DNA from: Nitrospirota bacterium
Lineage (GTDB): Bacteria > Nitrospirota > Nitrospiria > Nitrospirales > Nitrospiraceae
Length of the DNA: 12,731 bases
Assembly: GCA_020028195.1 (NCBI GenBank)
Contig: JAHWYE010000013.1
Span: 1-12,731, forward strand
Direction of reading: 5' to 3'
Shown: piece after piece, positions 1-6,573 of the stretch
Layout: every line of letters starts with the position of its first letter
Numbering within the stretch: position 1 is the first letter of the stretch
Notes under the pieces: generated by a model
Told to the model about the DNA's origin: nothing
The model's database searches: none
Seen by the model: only the letters and a program-made list of their open reading frames with translations
Translations under genes and position numbers: made by a program

Positions 1-1
1 G

Positions 2-607
2 GCATTCCCGCCGGTCGTGCTGGGGGATATTTACCAATACATTGACGGAGACGGGACCGTCCACCTGACCAATGTCCCCAGTGATCCACGGTTCAAGAAG
101 GTCCTTGCCGAGTCAACTAGCCTCCGCCCACGGATACCGGCCAGCAAGTTTGAACAAGCTATCCTGCGCCACTCCAAAGAGCATCGGCTTCACCCAGCGC
201 TACTTCGCGCCGTGATCAAAGCGGAGTCCGATTTTGACCCGACGGCGATCTCAAGGGCGGGAGCCGTCGGACTGATGCAGTTGATGCCGGAAACGGCGGT
301 GAAGCTGGACGTTCGCAATCCTTACGATCCTGAGGAAAATATCGCGGGTGGGGCCAGGCATCTTCGCTACCTACTGGATCGATTCCACGGGAACCTGGCA
401 CTCGCCTTGGCTGCCTACAACGCCGGCGAGCACCGCGTCGAACAATACCGCACACTTCCCCCCATTGATGAGACACGTCACTACGTGACCAAGGTTCTCC
501 GTTTCTATCGAGCGTTTTTATCGAGCGGGATTCGTACTTCATCCCACGGAGTCAGCTCTTCCGTCCGCGTCAGCCAGCCTCAGCCCCTGTCCACTTGGAC
601 CCCTTAA
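2..607 (+). CDS. Lytic transglycosylase, SLT domain with N-terminal DUF4124-like segment (5' partial)
   Basis: This is a periplasmic or outer-membrane murein hydrolase that would cleave the MurNAc-GlcNAc bond of peptidoglycan. The frame is open to the left window edge, so the true start and signal peptide lie outside; the GTG at 17 is only the first start-like codon. Numbered from that GTG, residues 5-20 (IYQYIDGDGTVHLTNV) match the DUF4124 pattern that often precedes SLT domains. The catalytic glutamate is E70 in AVIKAESDFDP, followed by the SLT motifs GLMQLMP (85-91), ENIAGGARHL (107-116) and AAYNAG (132-137). The last 25 residues are low-complexity and Ser/Pro-rich. Its 3' end overlaps the convergent nadB by 38 bp. 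The family call is firm; the exact class (MltC/Slt70-like) is not resolvable. Confidence 0.9.
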   Translation, partial: AFPPVVLGDIYQYIDGDGTVHLTNVPSDPRFKKVLAESTSLRPRIPASKFEQAILRHSKEHRLHPALLRAVIKAESDFDPTAISRAGAVGLMQLMPETAVKLDVRNPYDPEENIAGGARHLRYLLDRFHGNLALALAAYNAGEHRVEQYRTLPPIDETRHYVTKVLRFYRAFLSSGIRTSSHGVSSSVRVSQPQPLSTWTP

Positions 608-2198
608 TCAAGTCGGTCCGCTCCAATCTGCTGTGCTCACGCCAACCGAGCCGTTTGGTGTCGGGGTAATCGGCACGGAAATGCGCGCCCACGCTGTTCT
701 CCCGCCACAGCGCCGCCTCAGCAACACATTTCGCCACCTGCACCATATTCTTGACTTCCAGATCACGCCTCGTCCCGAACGGCCGATCGACCGTTCGGTT
801 CCACCGTGACAGTTGCGCCGTCGCACTCGCCAGCGAGTCACTGCTCCGCATCAGCCCTACCTTCCCCCACATGATCCGGCGCAGTGAGCTGCGCAGCTTC
901 TCGGCATCCTCCAACCGGCAGAGTGGTCCACCGTCAAGCTCTCGAGTAGACGGCAGAGGAGGAGGAGTCCCGGTCCGTTTGGCGAACGTTACTGCTGCCA
1001 ACCCCGACCGAGCTCCGAACACCAGTCCTTCAAGAAGGGAATTGCTCGCGAGCCGGTTGGCTCCATGCACCCCGCTGCAGGCGACCTCACCGGCAGCAAA
1101 CAGACCCGGAAGGCTCGTCGCGCCGTCCGTTTCAGTCCACACGCCTCCCATCATGTAGTGAGCGCTAGGGGAGACCGGAGTCCATTCTTCGGTGATGTCG
1201 ATATCGTAGCGAAGGCACGTGGAGTAGATGGTCGGAAACCGCCGCTTGAGAAAACTAGCACTCAGGTGAGTCGCGTCCAGATAGACATGCCGCGCACGGG
1301 TCGCGGCCATCTCCGACCAGATCGCCCTGGCCACGATATCTCGCGGAGCCAGCTCGCCGGCCGGATGATACCGGCGCATGAACAGCTCGCCCTTGATGTT
1401 GCGAAGTCGTCCCCCTTCCCCCCGGATCGCTTCGGACAGCAGAAACGGTGGACTGGAGGGAAGATATAGAGCGGTCGGGTGAAACTGAACGAACTCCATG
1501 TCTTCAAGGACGGCCCCGGCCCGATATGCCATCGCCATCCCGTCCCCGGTGGCATTAGGAGGGTTGGTCGTCCTGGCATAAACCTGGCCCGCGCCCCCTG
1601 TCGCCAGGATGACGGCCGATGCCGCGAGGACCTTTCGCATACCGGTGACCTCGTCGAGAACGAGCGCTCCGGAGCAGACGCCATCAGCCACAACAAGGTC
1701 CATGGTGAAGTGATGATCGAGCCACTTGATCCGCTTGTGTCGCCTCGCCTGGGCCATCAGGACCTTGACCATTTCGTTGCCGGTCGCATCACCTCTGGCG
1801 CGCAGAATACGACTCCGGCTGTGCGCTGCTTCCTTGGCAAAGGCGAACTTCCCACCGACCTTGTCAAATTTGGCCCCCCAAGTAATCAGCTCCTGGATTC
1901 GGTCCGGCCCCTCCTCGACCAGAACTTGGACCGCTTGTTGCCGGCAGAGGCCGCGCCCGGCGTCCAGGGTATCAGTTAGATGGATGGTTACATCGTCTTC
2001 CTCACTCAGCGCGACCGCGACTCCCCCTTGAGCATAGCTCGAGCTGCTTTCAAGCGGGTTCCCCTTGGTCAGCATCAGCACCAGACCGTGACGGCTCAGC
2101 TCGATTGCGGCGCGAAGACCCGCGACGCCGCTCCCGATCACCAAGAAATCGGCCTCTACCCCGTGCGCCTTGCCCGACGCTCCCCCACCCCCGCTCAT
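570..2198 (-). CDS. nadB: L-aspartate oxidase NadB
   Basis: This cytoplasmic FAD enzyme oxidises L-aspartate to iminoaspartate, the first step of de novo NAD synthesis; NadA would use the product but is not in this window. The protein is 542 aa, close to the usual 540. It shows the FAD dinucleotide fold VIGSGVAGLRAA (20-31), SSSYAQGGVAVAL (52-64), HSRSRILRARGDATG (126-140), the fumarate reductase-type region SEAIRGEGGRL (255-265), APRDIVARA (284-292) with the probable catalytic Arg286, and the C-terminal flavin loop HYMMGGVWTETDG (347-359) plus GVHGANRLASNSLLEG (377-392). The start is set at 2198: this ATG overlaps the stop of the upstream lipoprotein gene as ATGA and has GGAG 8 nt upstream. 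The longer open frame up to 2363 lies inside the lipoprotein gene and lacks family similarity. Translation is probably coupled to the upstream gene. Confidence 0.96.
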   Translation of the reverse strand: MSGGGGASGKAHGVEADFLVIGSGVAGLRAAIELSRHGLVLMLTKGNPLESSSSYAQGGVAVALSEEDDVTIHLTDTLDAGRGLCRQQAVQVLVEEGPDRIQELITWGAKFDKVGGKFAFAKEAAHSRSRILRARGDATGNEMVKVLMAQARRHKRIKWLDHHFTMDLVVADGVCSGALVLDEVTGMRKVLAASAVILATGGAGQVYARTTNPPNATGDGMAMAYRAGAVLEDMEFVQFHPTALYLPSSPPFLLSEAIRGEGGRLRNIKGELFMRRYHPAGELAPRDIVARAIWSEMAATRARHVYLDATHLSASFLKRRFPTIYSTCLRYDIDITEEWTPVSPSAHYMMGGVWTETDGATSLPGLFAAGEVACSGVHGANRLASNSLLEGLVFGARSGLAAVTFAKRTGTPPPLPSTRELDGGPLCRLEDAEKLRSSLRRIMWGKVGLMRSSDSLASATAQLSRWNRTVDRPFGTRRDLEVKNMVQVAKCVAEAALWRENSVGAHFRADYPDTKRLGWREHSRLERTDLIKGSKWTGAEAG

Positions 2199-2707
2199 CG
2201 GACCGCTCCAGGCCGCGGCGCCGATGGCGTGGTGTGGCGCGTCGCCATCCCGAATGGGAGATCTCCATCGACGCCTTTCAAAAGAATAGATTGAACCCCC
2301 TCCCACCGGAGCATGCCGTGTCCACGCTCCCGGACGCCGGCCTCCGCCGGTGTCCGCGTCCACTGGCCCTGCCAGTGCACGTAGACATCGATCGTCTCGC
2401 CTTCGATCATGATCCGCTCGATCGAGAATTCCAGCGAGATGTCTTGGAAGGTTTGAAAGTCGTTTTGCACTTCCTGCTCTACGCGATCAAGGGAGTCCAT
2501 CGGTAGCATCAAAGCCTGCATGCTGGACAGATCCTTCTCCGCATAGGCCTTCCGAAGCGATTCAACGGCTTTGTCGATCCGCTCATACCGAGCGTGGTCA
2601 AGGGGATACCGCGGATCCTTGGAAGAACAGCCCAAAATCAGATCGGTCATCCACGCGAGACAGAGGAAGAGCGCCACACACCAGGCAGACTGAACGCGAC
2701 GAAACAT
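2195..2707 (-). CDS. Small lipoprotein with NTF2/SnoaL-like domain, unknown function
   Basis: This is a predicted 170-aa lipoprotein of unknown role. The N-terminus has arginines at 3-4, a hydrophobic stretch (about 8-26) and a lipobox LILGC with the lipidated Cys27. Residues 40-115 (ERIDKAVESLRKAYAEKDL, then alternating beta-like segments ending in VYVHWQGQW) look like an NTF2/SnoaL-type alpha+beta fold, and residues 132-153 contain LRWEGVQSILLKGVDGDLPFG. The start at 2707 is chosen because it places a normal signal peptide before the lipobox. The next upstream start (2761) would lie inside and beyond the promoter. The stop overlaps the nadB ATG by 4 nt, so the two genes form one transcript. 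No functional link to NAD synthesis is evident from the sequence. Confidence 0.8.
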   Translation of the reverse strand: MFRRVQSAWCVALFLCLAWMTDLILGCSSKDPRYPLDHARYERIDKAVESLRKAYAEKDLSSMQALMLPMDSLDRVEQEVQNDFQTFQDISLEFSIERIMIEGETIDVYVHWQGQWTRTPAEAGVRERGHGMLRWEGVQSILLKGVDGDLPFGMATRHTTPSAPRPGAVR

Positions 2708-2712
2708 GTCGC

Positions 2713-2742
2713 AGTATAGGAAGAGGCTGGAGGACGCGTCAA
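2713..2742 (-). promoter_or_regulatory. Sigma70-type promoter of the lipoprotein-nadB operon
   Basis: On the minus strand TTGACG (2742-2737) is separated by 18 bp from TATACT (2718-2713). Only five bases (GCGAC) separate the -10 box from the lipoprotein ATG at 2707. Transcription would therefore start at or next to the A of the start codon, leaving no room for a ribosome binding site. Confidence 0.75.
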
Positions 2743-2799
2743 GCCTGACCTGCCACGGCATTCAGTCAGCACTCAAGGGCCGACGATCCACACATTCCA

Positions 2800-2818
2800 G
2801 ACTCCAATAGTGGGAGTC
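2800..2818. repeat. Perfect 6-bp inverted repeat between divergent promoters
   Basis: GACTCC and GGAGTC flank a 7-base loop. The repeat lies between the minus-strand promoter (ending at 2742) and the plus-strand promoter (from 2874). No T-run follows on either strand, so an operator is at least as likely as a terminator. It is short enough to be a chance occurrence. Confidence 0.35.
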
Positions 2819-2824
2819 AAGGGG

Positions 2825-2862
2825 TTTCGAGCAGGTAAATCCGTGTGGTTCGATGCTCGAAA
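2825..2862. repeat. Perfect 9-bp inverted repeat upstream of the bS22 promoter
   Basis: TTTCGAGCA (2825-2833) and TGCTCGAAA (2854-2862) are exact reverse complements separated by 20 bases. The centre-to-centre distance of 29 bp is just under three helical turns. The right arm ends 11 bp before the -35 box of the bS22 promoter. A regulator operator pair or a cruciform is possible; no T-run supports a terminator. Confidence 0.5.
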
Positions 2863-2873
2863 TTGCGTTTCGC

Positions 2874-2900
2874 TTGCTTTTACAGGAGAAACCCTATACT
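2874..2900 (+). promoter_or_regulatory. Promoter of the bS22 operon
   Basis: TTGCTT (2874-2879) and TATACT (2895-2900) are spaced by 15 bp, slightly short. The predicted transcript start near 2907 gives a leader of about 17 nt that contains the AGGAG ribosome binding site of the bS22 gene. Confidence 0.6.
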
Positions 2901-2923
2901 CTTTTGCGGCTAGGAGATTGTTT

Positions 2924-3019
2924 GTGGCCAGTGTCCTCAAGAAACGGCGCAAGAAGATGCGAAAGCATAAGTACAAGAAACTTCGCAGGCGGCTGAAGTT
3001 CCTGCGCCGGAAAAGCTAG
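2924..3019 (+). CDS. bS22-type mini ribosomal protein (COX24/AURKAIP1 C-terminal family)
   Basis: This is a 31-residue, extremely basic peptide, about half Lys/Arg, beginning ASVLKKRRKKMRKHKYKKL after the start and ending LRRKS. The pattern VLKKRRKKMRKHK matches the family that includes the mycobacterial small-subunit protein bS22 and the C-terminus of mitochondrial mS38/COX24, which bind 16S/12S rRNA near the decoding centre. The start is the GTG at 2924, with AGGAG at 2912-2916, 7 nt upstream. A longer frame opening at 2810 runs through the promoter and is not credible. It is followed 30 bp later by a small conserved-looking gene, probably on the same transcript. Genes this small are easily missed or annotated with a wrong N-terminal extension. 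Confidence 0.87.
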   Translation: MASVLKKRRKKMRKHKYKKLRRRLKFLRRKS

Positions 3020-3049
3020 GCGAAGCCCCACTCAGGGTTGGAGGTCTAC

Positions 3050-3283
3050 GTGGCTGAAGGAAAAGAAAAGCAGGGAAAGCTGGTTCGGATCAGAGTCCGA
3101 ACGGTCAACTGCACGTACGTCGGAGATTTTCTGGTTCCGCCGATGCGGAATCGTGTCTCGGACGCGATTAACGAAGAACAACGACTGTTTATCAGCCTTA
3201 CGGACGTCGTGATTAGCGACAAGGAAAAGGCGGACTTCGTCGCCATCAATAAGCATCTGATTGAGTCCATCACTCAGCTATAG
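3050..3283 (+). CDS. Small conserved protein of unknown function (DUF6812-like)
   Basis: This is a soluble 77-aa protein with no signal peptide. Its pattern is a basic beta strand (LVRIRVRTVNCTYVGDF, 11-27), then a segment with PMRNRVSDAIN (31-41), then LFISLTDVVI (46-55). The order beta strand, R-x-S-D-x-x-N and F-I-x-L-T-D resembles the small DUF6812 family; this is recollection, not a search result. The GTG at 3050 is chosen because GGAGG lies at 3040-3044, 5 nt upstream; the TTG at 3038 has no such support. It sits 30 bp behind the bS22 gene with no visible promoter or terminator between, so cotranscription is expected. Confidence 0.75.
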   Translation: MAEGKEKQGKLVRIRVRTVNCTYVGDFLVPPMRNRVSDAINEEQRLFISLTDVVISDKEKADFVAINKHLIESITQL

Positions 3284-3386
3284 TCGCGCAACCACCGTTC
3301 TTCCCATTCCTTCACTTCCCCGCCAGAGTGACGCGTTCCGCACTGAGGCACGGCCGTCGCGCCGCACGCCTTCAAGCACAGCCTGA

Positions 3387-5117
3387 ATGTCTTACTACGC
3401 TCGCTTCTTCCCGTTTCTGAGGCCATACTTGATCCAGATGGCTGGAGCCGCCGTGCTGGTGATGGGGGCCGCTATCCTGAACCTTGTCCTCCTCCGATTG
3501 GCTGGCTTCCTTTGGGACATCATTACCGTCCAGCGCGACCTGCAGAAGATGACGAGCATGGTCGGGCTGTTCCTCGGGCTGGTCCTCGTCCAGGGAGTGC
3601 TCTCCATGGGCCATAGTTACCTCACCGCCTGGGTCTCCCAGCATATCCTGGCAGACTTCCGGACACACGTCTTCGCTCATCTTCAGAAACTGTCGCTGAG
3701 TTTTTTCACGAAAAGACGGACAGGAGAGATTCTATCCCGTCTCATGAACGACGTCACCGTGATCCAGACCACGGTGACGGAAACACCCATCGACTCAGCG
3801 AAACAGCTCGTGACCTTTGCCGGCGGTGTCACCTTTCTGCTGATGATGAACTGGCGCCTCTGCCTGCTGATCCTTCTGCTCCTGCCCATTCTGGTCTTGG
3901 TGGCTCGCCTCTTCGGCAAACGGCTGAAGGCGCTTTCGACGGCGATCCAGGATCAGACCGCCTCGACCACCACCCTTGTGGAGGAAGTGCTTTCCGGCAT
4001 CCGCATCGTCAAGTCGTTTGTGCAGACCCGTCGAGAGGCACTCCGCTTCGCCTCACAAATCCGTACCGCCCTTGAGACGACGCTCCACAGGGCGGCCGTG
4101 CTGGCCGTGTTTGTGCCGACCATCACGCTGCTGACGTTCGCCACAGCCGCAGCTGTCCTCTGGTACGGAGGCCGACAGGTCATTCAGGGCACGGTCTCGC
4201 CTGGCGATTTGTTCGCCTTCGTGCTCTTTGCCGGCATTCTGATCGGCCCCTTCGGCTCGGCCGCCAGGGTCTTTGCGCAGATCAAGGAGGCGCAGGGAGC
4301 CATGCGACGCCTGTTCGAGATTCTCGACACCAGTCCCGAGGTGAGCGATCGGCCGGATGCCGTGGATATGCCAATCATCCAAGGGCACGTCCAAGCCGCC
4401 CGGCTTGGCTTCGCCTACGATCCCAGGCAGGCTGTCCTGTCCGAGGTCTCGTTCCAGGTCAACCCGGGCGACATGGTGGCGCTCGTGGGCCCGACCGGCG
4501 CGGGCAAGACCACCTTGGTGAACCTGCTGCACCGCTTCTATGATCCGACTGAGGGCACTCTGGCTATTGACGGGTATGATCTGCGTGCGGTTCGGCTGGA
4601 GAGCCTTTACCGCCAGATCGCACTGGTGCCGCAGGAAACGGTGCTCTTCGGTGGCACGATCCTTGACAACATCCGGTATGGTCGAGAGGAGGCCACTGAC
4701 GAAGAGGTGATCGCCGCTAGCCGAGCAGCCAACGCGCACGACTTCATCGGTCAGATGCCGGACGGGTACCGTACGATGGTGGGAGAAAAAGGGGTCAACC
4801 TATCCGGCGGACAGCGTCAGCGGCTCGCCATTGCCAGGGCCGTACTCAAGAACCCTCGGATGCTGATTCTGGACGAAGCCACCTCGGCGCTAGACTCTGA
4901 GTCCGAGATGCTCGTGCAGGAGGCGCTTGATCGCTTAATGGGGGGCAGAACCACCTTTGTCGTGGCCCACCGGTTGACGACCGTGCAACGAGCCGATCGC
5001 ATCCTCGTTCTGAACAAAGGACGGATTGTCGAGGAGGGAACGCATGCCTCGCTGATGGAGAGAAGGGGACTGTACCACTATCTGTATACGCTCCGCCTCG
5101 CTGAAGTGAACGCGTAG
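3387..5117 (+). CDS. MsbA-type ABC half-exporter (lipid/multidrug)
   Basis: This 576-aa inner-membrane half-transporter joins a six-helix exporter domain (about 1-310) to an ATPase domain (about 335-570) and should work as a homodimer. The ATPase has all active motifs: Walker A GPTGAGKT (368-375), Q-loop Gln416 in LVPQET, signature LSGGQRQR (472-479), Walker B MLILDE with catalytic Glu497, D-loop SALD and H-loop His528. FFTKRRTGEILSRLMNDV (106-123) is the typical type I exporter coupling region. Length and architecture fit MsbA/lipid-flippase-like or multidrug half-exporters; the substrate cannot be read from the sequence. The ATG at 3387 has no clear ribosome binding site. No kdtA/lpxK-type neighbours are present to support lipid A export. 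The gene is convergent with the one at 5131, with 13 bp between stops. Confidence 0.92.
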   Translation: MSYYARFFPFLRPYLIQMAGAAVLVMGAAILNLVLLRLAGFLWDIITVQRDLQKMTSMVGLFLGLVLVQGVLSMGHSYLTAWVSQHILADFRTHVFAHLQKLSLSFFTKRRTGEILSRLMNDVTVIQTTVTETPIDSAKQLVTFAGGVTFLLMMNWRLCLLILLLLPILVLVARLFGKRLKALSTAIQDQTASTTTLVEEVLSGIRIVKSFVQTRREALRFASQIRTALETTLHRAAVLAVFVPTITLLTFATAAAVLWYGGRQVIQGTVSPGDLFAFVLFAGILIGPFGSAARVFAQIKEAQGAMRRLFEILDTSPEVSDRPDAVDMPIIQGHVQAARLGFAYDPRQAVLSEVSFQVNPGDMVALVGPTGAGKTTLVNLLHRFYDPTEGTLAIDGYDLRAVRLESLYRQIALVPQETVLFGGTILDNIRYGREEATDEEVIAASRAANAHDFIGQMPDGYRTMVGEKGVNLSGGQRQRLAIARAVLKNPRMLILDEATSALDSESEMLVQEALDRLMGGRTTFVVAHRLTTVQRADRILVLNKGRIVEEGTHASLMERRGLYHYLYTLRLAEVNA

Positions 5118-5130
5118 GTCGGCTGACCCC

Positions 5131-5820
5131 TCACTTGATCTTGGAAAAGTCCGCCTCAAACTCCGACAGCTTCCCGTCTGGAAAGATGACCATCACCTTC
5201 GTCTTGGCATTGGGATCGAAACTATCGTAGGCAAACCGGGCAGTGAAGCGGGAACGATAGGCAGGACCCTGTCCTTCGTTTTTGCGCCCCTTTTCAGCCG
5301 GGCTCAGATCGACCGGCTTGATGGTCTTGGAGCCCTGCTGGAGCGCCATCTGCACCCCCTCTGCAAAGTATTCGTCGTCCCCGCAGAGCTGGACTTCCAT
5401 TTCCAGGTTGGGCATGTCCAAATATTTCTGGATTTTGTCATCGGGCATGTGGATCTCTTGCTTCTGCTTCTTGGACTCGGTGGCCTCCTTTCTGCCGAAC
5501 GACTCCAACCAGAACCGCTTTGTGCGTAAGATCGCGCTGGTGCCACAGGAATCCTTCTCCGGATCAGCTCCGATCCGTGTGTTCACAGAGGCCTGCAGCA
5601 AGACTTTCTTCACTTCTTCCGGAGTGTTCGCCTTTTCCATCGGTCCACGTCCAGCCGCCAGGGCTTTCTTCGCCTCCTCCATCGTCAGTTTGACATCAAT
5701 GGCATGAGCCTGGTCCATCGCAATGGTCCACATCGCAACCGTCCCCATCACGATGAACGCATGGAGGCCGACGCCCTGCCTACTCCTTCCCACGATGACG
5801 TCTATGAATCCTGAACGCAT
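5131..5820 (-). CDS. Secreted protein of unknown function
   Basis: I do not recognise a family. The 229-aa product has an N-terminal export signal: basic residues to about 16, a hydrophobic core around 20-34 and a cleavage site after AHA (38-40), so it should reach the periplasm. The mature part is alpha-helical and charged at first (LTMEEAKKALAAGRGPMEKA), has a Lys-rich segment (110-125), two cysteines (92 and 146) that could form a disulfide, and a beta-rich C-terminal end KTKVMVIFPDGKLSEFEADF. The start at 5820 is well supported by AAGGAGGG about 5 nt upstream. It is monocistronic, with its own promoter at 5878-5906, and convergent with the ABC exporter gene. Confidence 0.78.
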   Translation of the reverse strand: MRSGFIDVIVGRSRQGVGLHAFIVMGTVAMWTIAMDQAHAIDVKLTMEEAKKALAAGRGPMEKANTPEEVKKVLLQASVNTRIGADPEKDSCGTSAILRTKRFWLESFGRKEATESKKQKQEIHMPDDKIQKYLDMPNLEMEVQLCGDDEYFAEGVQMALQQGSKTIKPVDLSPAEKGRKNEGQGPAYRSRFTARFAYDSFDPNAKTKVMVIFPDGKLSEFEADFSKIK

Positions 5821-5877
5821 GAGTGCCCTCCTTCACGCAACCAGGCAAGGGACGCCTTCTCAAGCCAATCGCGCGCC

Positions 5878-5906
5878 ATTGTAAGGAAACAACCTGACCA
5901 AAGCAA
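5878..5906 (-). promoter_or_regulatory. Sigma70-type promoter of the secreted-protein gene
   Basis: On the minus strand TTGCTT (5906-5901) and TACAAT (5883-5878) are spaced by exactly 17 bp. The transcript would start near 5871, giving a leader of about 50 nt before the start at 5820 and its strong ribosome binding site. Confidence 0.7.
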
Positions 5907-5908
5907 TT

Positions 5909-5922
5909 GCCTGAACACAGGC
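5909..5922 (-). terminator. Weak hairpin after maf, possible terminator
   Basis: GCCTG and CAGGC form a perfect 5-bp stem around a four-base loop, 22 bp past the maf stop and immediately upstream of the -35 box of the next gene. Only a loose T-rich stretch (AATTGCTTT) follows on the minus strand, so termination would be weak. Confidence 0.3.
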
Positions 5923-5943
5923 GCGAGGCAAGAGGCATGGAGG

Positions 5944-6573
5944 TCATGGATTGAACATCGCCCAGTTCGGATAGGGCCTCGTCTGATAGAGCCCCTGGAT
6001 ATCCGGTACGTCAACGCCACGTAGCCGTAGCATACGAGCGACGAGCCGGAGCGGCAGGCCCACCGCAGCCGTGTAATCGCCCTCGATCCTGGCAATGACT
6101 CGGCTCCCAGAGCCCTGAATCGAATAGGCTCCGGCCTTTCCCATCCACTCCTGGGTCTGGAGGTAGGCTTCCACCTCGGCGTCACTTTGGTTGTTCATCC
6201 AGACTCGAACCGTTTCGAGCGCGAGATCCTGAAGGTCATCTCGCCTTCGGCAGATCGCCACCGCGGTATGGATCACGTGCTCGCGACCCCGGAGCCGTTG
6301 CAAGGTTGCCCGGGCCTCCTCAAGATCGGCCGGTTTCCCCAGCACGTCGGTTCCTACCGAAATCAGAGTGTCGCTGCCGAGAACCAGACTGTCCGGGTCG
6401 TGCTGCGCGCAGGACCGCGCTTTGCCCAACGCGAACCGTTGCGCCTCTTCCGCAGCAGAACACTCCTGACGGATCTGTTCCTGAAACGGAGGCGCAACGA
6501 CTTCGAAGGGGATTTGCAGCAGCGCGAAGAGGTCCCTGCGCCGGGGAGACGTCGAGGCCAAAATCAAGCGCAT
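5944..6573 (-). CDS. maf: Maf-family nucleoside triphosphate pyrophosphatase
   Basis: Maf proteins hydrolyse non-canonical or excess nucleoside triphosphates to monophosphates, as a house-cleaning activity linked to cell division. The 209-aa protein starts with LILASTSPRRRDLF (3-16), the phosphate-binding signature. It carries LGSDTLI with the probable base Asp68, GKP (79-81), H102TAVAI, EWMGKAGAYSIQG (142-154) and the terminal VGLPL (171-175). The residue before VGLPL is Ala rather than the common Asn/Val pattern, and the usual acidic pair after the second strand is FQEQ. The sequence does not decide between the dTTP/UTP-type and 7-methyl-GTP-type subgroups. The start ATG lies inside the end of dus (10-bp overlap) and has no good ribosome binding site, so translation is probably coupled. 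It is the last gene of the operon. Confidence 0.93.
   Translation of the reverse strand: MRLILASTSPRRRDLFALLQIPFEVVAPPFQEQIRQECSAAEEAQRFALGKARSCAQHDPDSLVLGSDTLISVGTDVLGKPADLEEARATLQRLRGREHVIHTAVAICRRRDDLQDLALETVRVWMNNQSDAEVEAYLQTQEWMGKAGAYSIQGSGSRVIARIEGDYTAAVGLPLRLVARMLRLRGVDVPDIQGLYQTRPYPNWAMFNP

Noticed and set aside
2199..2363. N-terminal extension of nadB by 55 residues
   Set aside because: It lies wholly inside the lipoprotein gene, resembles no NadB N-terminus, and the ATG at 2198 has a ribosome binding site and an ATGA overlap.
2834..2862. Possible tRNA T-arm remnant (GGTTCGATGCTCGAA)
   Set aside because: The flanks do not form a 5-bp T-stem, and no anticodon or acceptor arm is present.
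2810..2923. Longer bS22 reading frame
   Set aside because: It crosses the inverted repeat and the promoter; the family is about 31-35 aa and GTG 2924 has AGGAG at the right distance.
5118..5130. Bidirectional terminator between the convergent ABC and secreted-protein genes
   Set aside because: Only a 4-bp GGTC/GACC stem can form and there is no T-run.
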